This document shows positions 1-10,125 of a DNA stretch of 64,000 bases, piece by piece. The DNA lies in NCBI GenBank assembly GCA_030248195.1, contig JASAND010016500.1, forward strand, positions 44,843 to 108,842, in the 5' to 3' direction. Each line of letters opens with the position of its first letter. Position 1 is the first letter of the stretch. Under the pieces are notes generated by a model, which searched no databases, had not been told where the DNA came from, and worked only from the letters and a program-made list of their open reading frames with translations. The stretch is from Trissonchulus latispiculum (lineage: Eukaryota; Nematoda; Enoplea; Enoplida; Ironidae). The position numbers and the translations under genes were made by a program.

Positions 1-196
1 CTGTACATTTTTCTGCGAATAACATTTTAGCAGCCATGCGCTATAGATTTTCTGTTTAATTTATTCGTAGCGAAGATTTTATTGTTGTGTACATTTAGAG
101 TCATGGAATGCTATTAAATGTGTTAGAAACTGCAAGACTACAAAAATTGTGTTAGTCCATTTTTCTTTGTACGACATCATTTTTCATTTGTTTTAG

Positions 197-394
197 ATTG
201 AAGAAGAGGTTTGGGCCCAGCGAACGCATCGAGATCGCTATGAAAAGGCCCGGGTGGAGTCTTGTGGAACGGAAAATTTCTGTGTGGTAGATTTTGAGGA
301 TGGATCTTTTTCCAACAATTTGTACCCTTCTGATATTGAGTCTTGCAACTGTATGGGCTGTGCCGGCGCGCATACCTCTGGAGCCAAGATACAG
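197..394 (+). CDS. KDM4: KDM4/JMJD2-type histone demethylase, penultimate coding exon (first Tudor half)
   Basis: Seen: a 66-codon open block between an acceptor (tttgttttag, ending at 196) and a CAG|gtttga donor (395), phase 0 at both ends. It encodes VDFEDGSFSNNLYPSDI, the signature of the first Tudor repeat of KDM4 lysine demethylases (human KDM4A reads MFDDGSFSRDTFPEDIVS). The block ends just where the family continues into VRWTDG, and that sequence opens the next exon at 1128. Known: KDM4 enzymes remove methyl groups from H3K9/H3K36, and their interdigitated double Tudor binds H3K4me3 and H4K20me. The JmjN, JmjC and PHD exons must lie upstream, outside the window. Odd: the donor (gtttga) is weak, and several residues between the Tudor halves differ from the usual GPPAEGE linker. 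The family assignment is firm; the exact paralogue is not, as arthropods often have one or two KDM4 genes. Confidence 0.9.
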
Positions 395-1127
395 GTTTGA
401 ATTTTCCTTGTAACGGTTTCGTCTTTTTAGTACAAAGTATTGACTCTTGAACCTCTCAAGGCGTAGTCTGCTAGGCTTATTCTAGGGACCTTTTCTTGGG
501 GGGCCCTCGGGGAGCGAGTCATTCTTGGGGGGGGGCGAAAAGTTTTCTAAAAACATGCTAAAAATTGCGTTATTTTTATAGTAATCGCCAAAAAAGTTCG
601 TTTTTAGTGCATAAATAGCGCTTAAACAGGCAAAAATCGACAAAGAATCTCCGGCAAAGCCGGAACATTTTTGAAAAGTTTGTCTTCTAAGCGATTTTTT
701 CAGGGCAAAAGTTGGTACCAAGAGGGGCACCCATTTTTGGGGGGGGGAGGGTGTTGATGGAGGGCCCCCCACCCTCCCCACTAAAATAAGCCCAGGTCTG
801 CAATCGGATTCCAGTAACTGAAAAGAGTCGAGGCTGCTGTTGATTGCTCGCTTAATGTTTAGTTTTGGCCATGGCATGCCATGCCATGGCCATGGCAACC
901 GCAAATAACCTACTTGGTGATGTATACAGCCATGGCGCCGAAATCGCAGAGTCTGTGGCGCTGTTTGATCCAGTGTTATTCTGTTTACTTTTCAAAGCAA
1001 ACTAGAAGCAGAAAGCGAAATCCGACAAATTATATTGTATCATTACTATTGCCACTAATGGGCTCAAGTGCTAATTTTTATTGTTGATAGTCTTGTGCTC
1101 TCAGAACACTGTTGATTGTGTTTCTAG
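395..1127 (+). other. KDM4 intron
   Basis: This 733-bp intron joins two phase-0 exons. It holds a complete 325-bp mobile element (471-795) and a 27-bp near-perfect palindrome (867-893) built from CATGG/CATGC units with a single central base. Confidence 0.85.
471..795. mobile_element. G-run MITE with 5-bp TSD (GTCTG), family CTGGGYTTATTYTAG
   Basis: The left end CTAGGCTTATTCTAG is the inverted counterpart of the right end, whose reverse complement is CTGGGCTTATTTTAG. The element is flanked by a direct 5-bp repeat GTCTG (466-470 and 796-800). It contains G-runs just inside each end and an AT-rich core. The 43814-44138 copy has the same length (325 bp), and 53292-53657 shares core sequence (for example the tctccggc segment and ggtaccaa..aggggcaccca). 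It has no coding capacity; the ORFs across it are G-run artefacts. The superfamily is not certain; a 5-bp TSD would suit several DNA transposon groups. Confidence 0.85.
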
Positions 1128-1562
1128 GTCAGATGGACAGACGGAGACCTCTATGACGGAATCTTTCGACGAGCCTATCCGGCACAGACTGTTATGCTAC
1201 GATTTTCGGACAACTTTCGAATCATCTGCTCCCGAAGCGATGTCTACTCGATGGACGAACAGTTGCCAGAGCACGTCAAACGACGTCTAAAATCGAGCAT
1301 CAGTCACAGTGGCAAACTCTCCACGTCTGCCAACACTTCCTGTGCTCAGTCATCAACTATCGTCTCCCCAAATTCCTCTGCAGGCAGCAGTCGAAGACAG
1401 CCATCGGAACGGTGCGCCGGTCCCTTTTCGTCTGATCGGTTGCCAGCGAACAACGCAAACCTTAGTTCCAAGCTCACTGCCGTGTTATCGAAGGTGGAAA
1501 ATCCACCGTCCCCTATTCTGGTGGATCATGGGTATGCCACTATCGATACTGCCGATAGTTGA
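1128..1562 (+). CDS. KDM4: KDM4/JMJD2-type histone demethylase, last coding exon (second Tudor half and C-terminus)
   Basis: Seen: an acceptor (tgtttctag, ending at 1127) is followed by 144 codons and a TGA at 1560-1562. The first residues VRWTDGDLYDGIF and then DVYSMDEQLPEHVKRRL match the second Tudor strand region of KDM4 (human: VKWPDGKLYGAKY and DIYTLDEELPKRVKARF). About 95 Ser/Pro-rich residues follow with no recognisable domain, ending ATIDTADS. The reading frame continues in phase 0 from the exon at 197-394. Known: this half of the hybrid Tudor domain contributes aromatic residues for methyl-lysine reading. The 3' UTR begins at 1563; AATAAA motifs lie at about 3114 and 3698, but I cannot say which is used. 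Confidence 0.9.
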   Translation, partial: VRWTDGDLYDGIFRRAYPAQTVMLRFSDNFRIICSRSDVYSMDEQLPEHVKRRLKSSISHSGKLSTSANTSCAQSSTIVSPNSSAGSSRRQPSERCAGPFSSDRLPANNANLSSKLTAVLSKVENPPSPILVDHGYATIDTADS

Positions 1563-2216
1563 GTGCTGGAATTCTGTCTGCGAGTTGCGACACGATGTAC
1601 AAGAGTTTTTTGTATGGTAAATTTAACTTATCATACAGTCCCTTTCATCTTCTCTCAAATTTGATTCTAGTTTTTCTCTTCTCTTTTGTGCTTGAAACAG
1701 TACTTGGCTTAATGAAGATCCAACCAATTCCGTTTTTGTAGTAAATTATAATGCTGGAATATTTAATTTTACTGGGCTTGTTTATTTAGTGTCTCTTTTG
1801 GGAACCATCAATTTTAACAAAAACAAGATTGCTACACAAAATTTTTGATACTGATAGTGTAAAATAGTGTTTGCTGAAATTTGATAGATTCCTTTTGATG
1901 TTTGTTGATGTTAAGTCATTTTAAGTTGTGTGCTGAATTGTGTACGTGTTGCGTTAAACTTATTGTTTAGTTTGGATATTGTTCTTGTTGTTGTTGCATA
2001 TTGCAATAAGAATAGTTTGCAATGATTTAGTATCGATTTTGTTGATTTTAAGTTTACTTTACTTTTTAGTTTGTTTATTGATGTATTTCTATTCCAAGGA
2101 ATTCACCGCCCTATCGCTACACGGACCCAGCTGCCTGCCTTTTCTGTATACGTCTTATTAAGGTTTTGTTTTTGAAACTGAATATTATCAAATATATTAA
2201 AACCGTGAGATGTTAT
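1563..2216 (+). other. Probable KDM4 3' UTR / AT-rich flank
   Basis: AT-rich, T-dominated sequence directly downstream of the KDM4 stop. No second gene or repeat boundary was seen. The small ORFs here are T-rich and lack coding character. Confidence 0.5.
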
Positions 2217-2229
2217 CAGTTGGTCCAGT

Positions 2230-3070
2230 GGAGTGGTGTGGATCGGATCGGCACCCAAAATTACTACTGGCCAACAATCTGATCCGATCCAGCCAAGATC
2301 GGCTGACAATCCGATCCGACCAAAATTAAAATTTTAATAATTATAGACAATCAATTGAAGTGTCCTATTCAGCAAACTATTGCTTAAAGAGATGCTTCAA
2401 CCAATGACCCATTATTTAGAATATGTATTTGGTTTTTTTTGCAAAAATACTTTTTAAATGACATAAAGGAAGCTCAGATCTGTTGTTTGTTACCCTTTTC
2501 CATCGTCTAAATTTCGCAAAAGTAGTAATGCTGGACAACTAAAGACAAATATACAAGTTAGAGATAATTAAAACAAACTGTTGATTAGACTATGTGAAAA
2601 TCCTGCAAAATTTTTGTTTTCAAAGATTCTATTTCCAGGGCTTGAAATTTAATTTTAGCAATCGTAAGAACAAATTGGTTTGTTTGGATGGCGTCATAAA
2701 TGTTTTAATTGGTTGGTTGTCTCAACAGTTCAAATTTCAGAGATTATGAAACCTTTTATGCACAGAACGCAAACTTATATTAGTTCGGAGAACTTTCTCT
2801 AATTCTTACGATACGTACCTTACCTGAAGAAAAATATACCATTTTATTGTGTTCTCTATTTTACTTTTTTATCAGTTTCTTCCATAATTTGAAGAAAGGT
2901 TATCCATAATTCGTAATAGTTTTTAATTTCCATTTGAAATATGGGCAACTCACCAAAATTTATTTGTGGCTAATGAAAACAAACCGTCATGTTCAACAGA
3001 AAATCAAGCCGATCCCATCCAAAAATTTGTCGATGCTATCCGTTCTGCCTATCCGATCGTTCCACATCAC
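2230..3070. mobile_element. Possible DNA-transposon remnant with GGATCGG-type motif at both ends
   Basis: The left end (about 2230, GAGTGGTGTGGA then cggatcgg) and the right end (about 3070, reverse complement GAGTGATGTGGA then cgatcgga) form an imperfect inverted repeat. Both carry a GATCGG/GATCCGATCC motif array beside the end, as in the hAT-like elements elsewhere in the window. No target-site duplication could be found, so the boundaries are approximate. Confidence 0.4.
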
Positions 3071-3824
3071 TCGTTTCCATGGGAAATATGATTGTATCAA
3101 ATATTGTGCGTAGAATAAAATCAGATATTATTTCGGGTAAATTTTTTGACACGTTCTGTGACTCTGTTTTTAAGTTTTTTTGCAAAGTACGTTAGAAGCT
3201 TAGGCGTTTGTGTACACCTATCCATTGATATTTCACTCGTATCTGCGCTTTTGTGTTGGTTAGTGTTTGATGAACTTTTATACCTATAATATGTATAGCT
3301 CATGATGTATTATATATTTTGTTACTGTTATTTAAATAAGTTGTACAATAATTTCGTGATTTTATTTTTTCTGGTTAGTGATGTTGTTTTGTCTTTTCAA
3401 TGTTACTTCGTCCAGTTATTTTGTATGCTTATGTTTTTGCTTTCCATAATAGAATGTAAGTTTGTCATAAAACATGTAAACTGCATTTCAAAAGTAGGAT
3501 TTTTCATTTGAAGCTGATTGTCTTTGCTTTCTTTGAAATTTAAAAACAGGATACTGTATCTTTTTGTTTTTCAAGGTGGGCACTTTGTTGTTTTTACTAG
3601 TTTTTGCTATTTATGTTTTTCGCTATTCATATTGCATAGTCCATAATTTTGTTTTGATTAAAGCAGTGGTGTTGTTTCAGTCTAGTAGGATGGTGAAATA
3701 AATACATAGGGCAACCAGAAGTACTTAATGAAAAAGCATCTATTGATTTGTCCCGAAGCCTGAGTGAGTAGTTTTTCTGGACCTTTTGTTTAATTGCAGA
3801 AGTAAGAGTTGTGGTGTCCGAATG

Positions 3825-4135
3825 TAGAGTTGTGCCCGGGCCTTGAATCGGGGCCTGGGCCAGGTCGGGCCCGGTTGTTGGGGCGGTAGGTTCGTCCCGG
3901 GCCTGGGAGGCCCAGTCAAATTTTTGCTGTCCATTTTTCTAATTTTTTCCCACAATTTCTTCACTAGAAAGTCCAATTTAAGCTTAAGCGAGTTTGGCTA
4001 AGTTGTAATAAATATCACTAGCTATTGTTTGGCGCTGTTTTTGTATGCCGGGTCTTGGATCGGGCCCGGCCCGAGGCCAGGCCCGGTCGATTCAGCAGGC
4101 CCGGGCCGGGGAATTTTCTTAACGGCATAACTCTA
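3825..4135. mobile_element. hAT-like MITE with GGCCCGGG motif arrays (no clear TSD)
   Basis: The ends TAGAGTTGTGCC and (reverse complement of right end) TAGAGTTATGCC form a short inverted repeat. Each end is followed inside by clustered gggcccgg/gcctggg motifs around an AT-rich core. The terminus matches the CAGAGTTG-type ends of the elements at 13909, 16561 and 35176. The flanking 8-mers do not match, so the copy is probably old or one boundary is slightly off. Confidence 0.6.
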
Positions 4136-4394
4136 CCAGTAGGTTGCTTTGGTAAAATAAACGAATGGCTGTCAACAGTGGCATTTTGTGGAGCATTTAT
4201 TAATGGTCTCGTGCTACTTCTGTTTTAGCATACATTCTTGCAGTATACAGCGTGGTTGTTGCAGGCGACTTTTATTGAAGGCAATTGTTCGTTTTGGCTA
4301 ATTCGGTTATTTTCTGTCATATTGTTCAGCAGTAGCTGTTATATAGCAGATCTAGATCCAATAGTCGTGCTTATGACAGCTCCACGACACTGGT

Positions 4395-5574
4395 TTACAG
4401 CGTATCCAACCAAAGGTTTCTTATCCCACTGAAGAGAAAGAAGGCAGCTTGCAGGAGAGAAACTGCGGATGCACCAATAAACAATGACATCGAACCGCCG
4501 ACGTTGCTGAGAAAGAAACCAAGGGAGTAAGAATAGAATTCCTCCAATGTTGATGTGTCCTCAATGTTGTCGTTGAAGTGAATATCCAGCTTCCCAAAAA
4601 TAGGAATTCCAGTAGTGTATTGTAGTGTATCTTGTATGCTTACAAAGGACATTGCAAGATTTGATGCAAGACTGTGTGTAGTTGTAACATTCGTTGTATT
4701 TAGCTACTGAATTGCCAATGGGTGTTACAGCGGGTAGCCAGATGACACAATGATTCCCCCGATGCAGGCAGTTTCTGTGAAGCATGTGGAACAGTTGTAG
4801 TAACATTTCTTGAACACTTCCAACCAGCATTTATCCTGACAAGCCGCACCAGGAATGTCGTTTTCTTCCATTTCAGCATCGCATGGTTCCTTTGGAAGGT
4901 TCAATTTCAGCGTTTGCTCAACATGGACCGCAACCCGACTATGCGTTCCCAGCTTCAGCGTTCCAATTAAATGGGAACCAATGTAGAGTTGAAACAAGTT
5001 CTCCACAGAATCTATCCGTTCAAAATTCTGTATCTTAAAACCGATTGATGCATGAAATGGTCCCGTTTCATTCATGCCATCAAAAGGGACAATTTCGCAA
5101 AGTCGCCCTTCTTTCATGTCGATAAACAGTTTCGCTGACTCAATTTTTGCGGTATTTATCATGTTATCATAGGGACTGATAAACTTTAGTTTAGAGTAAG
5201 TTTTATTTAGCAACATTTCCATTGAAGTGTTTCCTAGTTGGCCAGTAAGACACTGGGTCTGGTACGTTGTGCTTCTACTGGAATTGAAAATTTCATTGTG
5301 CACCAGTGACGTAGTCGAGAACGTCATTGGTGCACAATGAAATCTTCAGTTGCTTCCAAAGTTTACTTTTGTACATTTTGTGCGAAGTCGGATAGGTTGT
5401 GTACTTGGCCAACTCAATTGACAGTTGAATGGTCAATGGTGTAAAGGAAAGCAACAGAAACCCTGAAATTGAACGTGCCCAGCGATTTTCAGGAAACGTA
5501 AAATCACTTATACCATGAATAGTCGATTTTGAAGCATATGTTTGCCATAAGCTGAGCTTGGATTTGGTACCCAT
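4395..5574 (-). pseudogene. DEG/ENaC (amiloride-sensitive sodium channel family) pseudogene, intronless and frameshifted
   Basis: Seen on the minus strand, in order: an ATG at 5574; the STIHGI motif (the conserved His-Gly gating motif before the first membrane helix); a helix SISGFLLLSFTPLTIQLSI; a cysteine-bearing extracellular region (AACQDKCWLEVFKKC; later NECYNYTQSCIKSCNVLC); and FLSNVGGSMSLFIGASAVSL, the classic pre-TM2 and G-x-S selectivity-filter block. The parts lie in alternating reading frames with switches near 5293-5327, about 4735 and about 4650, so no single ORF spans the channel. Known: family members form trimeric Na+ channels (pickpocket genes in flies). The overlaps leave no room for introns, so I read this as a dead copy, perhaps retroposed; no poly(A) tail or TSD was found. 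The first frame switch sits inside a perfect-looking inverted repeat (5288-5340). Sequencing error is unlikely to explain three switches. Confidence 0.8.
5288..5340. repeat. Inverted repeat (hairpin) at the first frame break of the channel pseudogene
   Basis: Arms TTTCATTGTGCACCAGTGACG and its near-exact reverse complement (one mismatch) flank a loop of about 10 nt. The break between the N-terminal and extracellular frames falls here, suggesting a templated quasi-palindrome mutation. Confidence 0.75.
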
Positions 5575-5750
5575 GTCTTCTCGCTGCACTACACTAAGAC
5601 AATGTAGTTCTAACCGACCGACCAAAATGAAGCAAGAAGCAAGAGTCGGCTTGGTGGAACTCCAGTCTGCTAGTTATTGCAACTATTAATATTTGTTTTA
5701 TTATTACAAATTATAATAAATTGATATTATTAGTATAATTATCTCTTTAA

Positions 5751-6732
5751 GGTGGTGATTCCTTTTGGAGACATCAACTTTGAACCGTTATTACTCAACC
5801 ATTACTTGGAGTTAAGAAGCCATTTTTATATCAAAATGCAGCTTAACATTTGTTCCTTCTAATGAATACAACGAAACTAACTCTAGTTCTCGGAAATTAT
5901 TTTACTGTATTTTCAAAGTAATTTAATTTTCCAGATTTTTTGCAGACTAAAGTAAATTTTTTCGTGAGGCATCGGCCACATCATTCGATTCCACTATCAA
6001 ATAGCTGGGGACCCTTTTTTAGTTATTATGAAACCGCTATTCTTTATAAAGAAATTAGCTAAAATGTATGCGCAACCTGGATTTTGCCTACTTTTCCAAA
6101 CTTTGGCAAGCGACCACTTTAGCTAGAAAGCAGCAATCGGGACAACTAAAAAAGGGTCCCTGGGTATTTTAGTGTAAAACACGTCCAGTAAGTGGCAACC
6201 ATCTAGCTTGCATAGTAAATGCTCCACACCCGCTGGAATAAATTTGATCATGTTTTTGCAAAAACTACATTTTCTATGATAGCAGCGTACGGGGTAGCAG
6301 TTAGAAGATTATAATGTCAAGGATAATCGGTCTCGACGAGACCTTCAAATTGACACCCGTAGTTTAATTTTACGGCTTAGGTAGCTCAAGAAATGGCGGA
6401 TAATTTGATTTCTGCAAAAATGACAAGTTATTAACCCCAAAATAGGAAAATCGACTATATCTCACGATAGCGAAAAGCTGAAAAGGTACTTCAAAAAGGA
6501 AAAATGTAGAGCTCGACAAGATCTTTCGAATGACTATAGTCATAGCTGTATAGCAACTACCTAACTGTCAAAAATTGACAAAAACCACCCTGAACGGAGA
6601 CGTCGAATTTTTGAAGCGGGATTGCGCGGAGGGTATTAGAATGCTAAAAGAACTTATTTTGGGAAGTTTCATCAAATTTCATCTTGATTTGAACCGTCAA
6701 TCAACAATATGTGCCCAAAAGGAATCACCACC
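5751..6732. mobile_element. TTAA-flanked non-autonomous element, ends GGTGGTGATTCCTTTTGG
   Basis: An 18-bp perfect terminal inverted repeat (GGTGGTGATTCCTTTTGG) is flanked on both sides by TTAA (5747-5750 and 6733-6736), the target site used by piggyBac-type transposases. The 982-bp body has no ORF. Inside, 6004-6023 and the inverted match near 6141-6165 (share gggaccctttttt) form a further internal inverted repeat, perhaps a nested element without a recognisable TSD. Confidence 0.85.
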
Positions 6733-7213
6733 TTAAGAAAGAAACAGCCTTTAGATTAATTTTTTGATAAAAAGTATTTTCTTGTCAGTATATTTTAACG
6801 AGCATACCCATTCCTCATATATAATTTTAATAGATAGTTTAATTTTGTTGCATTTCAGCCAGAAGCTTCAGCACAATAAAGAGAGTAAATTTGCAGAAGT
6901 TAAATCCACAGACTCCTCTCCATTAACGTCAACAGAGACTTTAAAACATAACACGTACAGATAACCTGATTATATGATACGTAATTTATCAAAATCAAAA
7001 TCAAGGGAATGGCAAGTGAACGCAAACTGAGAAAAAATTCAAACATCATACTAGCTAGCTACCAAGTATAAAAAATAAAATAATTGCTCGAAAGCACAAA
7101 ATACATAACAGAAGGCGCGATGTTTAATATTACATAAACAGGTAGGGCATAAGTGCTAAGCACAGATTATATAACGGACTAGATTATATAAATTAACCAA
7201 ATCGGATTATAAC

Positions 7214-7214
7214 A

Positions 7215-7294
<80 letters not shown>

Positions 7295-7296
7295 AT

Positions 7297-7328
<32 letters not shown>

Positions 7329-7329
7329 A
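7214..7329. repeat. (ATT)n microsatellite
   Basis: About 115 bp of nearly uninterrupted ATT/TTA trinucleotide repeat with a few substitutions. Confidence 0.97.
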
Positions 7330-7498
7330 TAATTAACAAAACGATGGGATGGGCAACCTACGTAATTACATTAGTTTACATTATACCTTATGATTGTCGT
7401 GCAGATTAGAATTAACACATATCTAGATGTCACCAACATCGAGGTTGTCCTCAGCGCAACCTGACTGTATTATCCCTATTTGATGTGGGAATACCTAT

Positions 7499-8217
7499 TA
7501 GAGACCTGCACGGGCCGAATTTTTGCGGCCCGGCCCAGCCCGGCCCGTGAAAAATCTTTCTTGGCCCGCCCGGCCCGGCCCATGAAAGGTTTCGGCCCGC
7601 TCGGCCGGCCCGTCAAATTTTTCGCCCCGCCCGGCCCGGCCCGCGAAATTTTTTATTCTTTCAGAGAGTGCAAAATTTCAAAAAATTCCAAATTTATTAT
7701 TGAAATTCAGTTTGAAATTTCTATGTTGTAACATTACGTCAATGAATTGAGAGATTTGACATTAATTTTGAGCGTAAACTCTTGCAATTAATAGTTTAAA
7801 TTGCGTTTTCCAAATTTAAACAGTTTGAAGTCTGGTTTTGAATGTTTTGAACCACAGGGTTGTGCTGGACAACATCTGAAACGATAATTTTTGAGTAACT
7901 TTTCACGAATCAAGAAATGAGCATAAGCATTACCAAGAGTAGATGATAGGAAGAGTATGATACGGGACTCTTCCAAGCGTAATTGGCCTGTCAGACGCTC
8001 GGCACATTAAGCTCAGAGATCAACAAGCACAAAAATCTTGGAAGGTAAACATTTGAGTTATTTTTCATTAGTAAAACCTCGCAAAAATAATGGGAGCAGG
8101 CCGGAAACTCTGCCCGCCGCCCGGCCCGGCCCGTGAAATTTGGCCGTCGGCCCGCTCGGCCCGGTCCGCGGGCCGGGCTGGGCCGGGCCGGGCCGCGGGC
8201 CGTAATGCAGGCCTCTG
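7499..8217. mobile_element. hAT-like MITE with GCCCGGCCCG arrays, 8-bp TSD ATACCTAT
   Basis: The exact 8-bp direct repeat ATACCTAT flanks the element (7491-7498 and 8218-8225). The ends are TAGAGACCTGCACGGG and, inverted from the right, CAGAGGCCTGCATTAC. Both ends carry arrays of gcccggcccg (7517-7645 and 8100-8205) with a plain AT-rich core between. No transposase is present. An 8-bp TSD with a YAGAG start is typical of hAT elements. Confidence 0.92.
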
Positions 8218-8921
8218 ATACCTATTATCTACTGTACAAACCAAAATTTGTTAGCAATATTCTGGAAAGCTAGGGATACCAGAGAATGTTAGTTAGTCTG
8301 GACATTTCTACTTTTGTTGTAAGTGTCACACAGGACAAAACTAAAACTAAACTGCGTAATTAAAACGGAACTTGCTTGAACCAAAGCTTGTTTGCAACAT
8401 TCCCGTTTTTGCCAAAGTTGTAATTATCCTTATCTAAGTGGTCAGCCAAGGGAGCCATTTTTATTTACGCTATAGTCATTTTTATGAGTCCCTGTTGTGA
8501 AATTTCATTGATAGCACACAGCTTGATCATCAGCCCTCCAAAACTAATTCAGTCTTGAGCAGCGGAAATTATCACCAGCCAAGATCTACCATTCTTATTA
8601 AGCTCTCAGCATGGCGCGTCCGGTTTCAGAAGTTTAGCTTTCAGTCACATTACATAATAGTATCCAATTTCTAGCCACTTGCCCGTCGTACCTAATGTTT
8701 AGCTGTGTGCCGACTGGGCGCCTTGGCTTGCTGTGACTCTTCCATTCAACTAAAGTTTTCTCTTGAAAGCTAGAAACTGGTATAATGTTGATCAGACCGC
8801 ATTGAGTACGTTAGAAACTGAGCCTGTTTTTCGGAAGTTTCGTCTACAGGTCACGTGACTGATTCGGATTTTCATATAGTACAAAAGAGTATTCCAGTTT
8901 TTTAAAATTAACTTCAGCAAA
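8218..8921. other. Unannotated AT-rich spacer
   Basis: About 700 bp between two mobile elements. I see no coding exon, RNA gene or repeat boundary in it. Confidence 0.5.
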
Positions 8922-8929
8922 ACGTGGGG

Positions 8930-10117
8930 TAGAGATGAGGATTTTGGCTCGCGGCTCGGCTCGGCTCGGCTCGGCTCGGCTCGCGAGCAGAGCCGAGCCG
9001 AGCCGGCAACAATTTCTCCCGAGCCGAGCCGAGCCGAGCCGGAGAATTGAAACTCCGAGCCGAGCCGAGCCGAGCCGACCCTATTGAAAAATTTTAAGTT
9101 CACTGTAATTACTTGTTAATTTGTTCAAACAAAATAGCCAGCAAGTTTTGTTTTCTGTTTTCAACTTTGTCGTCTAATTTTCCGTTTTCCTTGTCTTTAT
9201 TCATATCTTATTTCCACGCCAACTTAGTTTAAACGTTAGGCTGTGCTTGAAGTAAACTTATGTATAGTGTAGTTAGAAAGAAACATTTTGACTTAATTAT
9301 TTCAATGTGTCATATTTGGTAAATATTACAATTAAAATTTGTATTGTCTTACTACTGCGGCTTTGGGTTTTTGTAGTAATTTATTACATAGCAGAAAAGG
9401 TTGTTAAACTTCTGATTATATACCAGAAATACTTAGTATTAATTTAAGGTTTAAAATTATTTTGCGTAATTACAATTGACTACGATTATGGCTACGATCG
9501 GCAGAGAGCAATTAGAGGATTAGAATTTTTTTAAAATTAAAAATAATGCAAAAGAATTCTGAATTTTATTGTTGAGTTCTCAAGCATTTTGCAGTTTATC
9601 AGATTATGCCTTTTCTAAAGACTGCGGAAAACAAAAAGTTTATTTCTGATTTCTCGGCGTTTATCCATGGCTCCTTTCCATATTGTATACATAGAATAAA
9701 ATAATAAATTTTATGCAAAACAAGCATGAATGGGCGCCCGCCCAGTATCGTAGAATATGTATACATTTGCCAAATAGCAATATAATTAAACCTTATAATC
9801 GTGTACTCTGCAGCTCGCAGTGTCTCGGCAATAATTGAATTTTGGTGATTCACCCTGATACACAAAAGCTAGGCAGCTGTTTTCAGGCCTTTTGTCTAAG
9901 ACAACGTAGAAAATCCACAATTCGGTGCAATCGGTCAAATTTCAAATTTCAAGCTGGGCGAGCCGAGCCGAGCCGAGCCGACCCACTTTCAATATTCTTC
10001 CGAGCCGAGCCGAGCCGAGCCGGGTATGACCGCGAGCCGAGCCGAGCCGAGCCGACCTCACTTTCTCGCGAGCCGAGCCGAGCCGAGCCGGAAAATCTCG
10101 GCTCGTCCTCATCTCTA
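8930..10117. mobile_element. hAT-like MITE with GAGCCGAGCC arrays, 8-bp TSD ACGTGGGG
   Basis: The exact 8-bp TSD ACGTGGGG (8922-8929 and 10118-10125) flanks the ends TAGAGATGAGGA (left) and, inverted, TAGAGATGAGGA (right). Beside each end lie dense arrays of the pentamer-based motif gagcc/gagccgagcc (8948-9078 and 9958-10107). The arrays at the two ends are in opposite orientation. The 850-bp AT-rich core has no coding potential. Confidence 0.93.
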
Positions 10118-10125
10118 ACGTGGGG

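Noticed and set aside
2217..3077. Clean hAT insertion with 8-bp TSD
   Set aside because: Ends are similar but flanking 8-mers do not match in any tested register; kept only as a low-confidence remnant.
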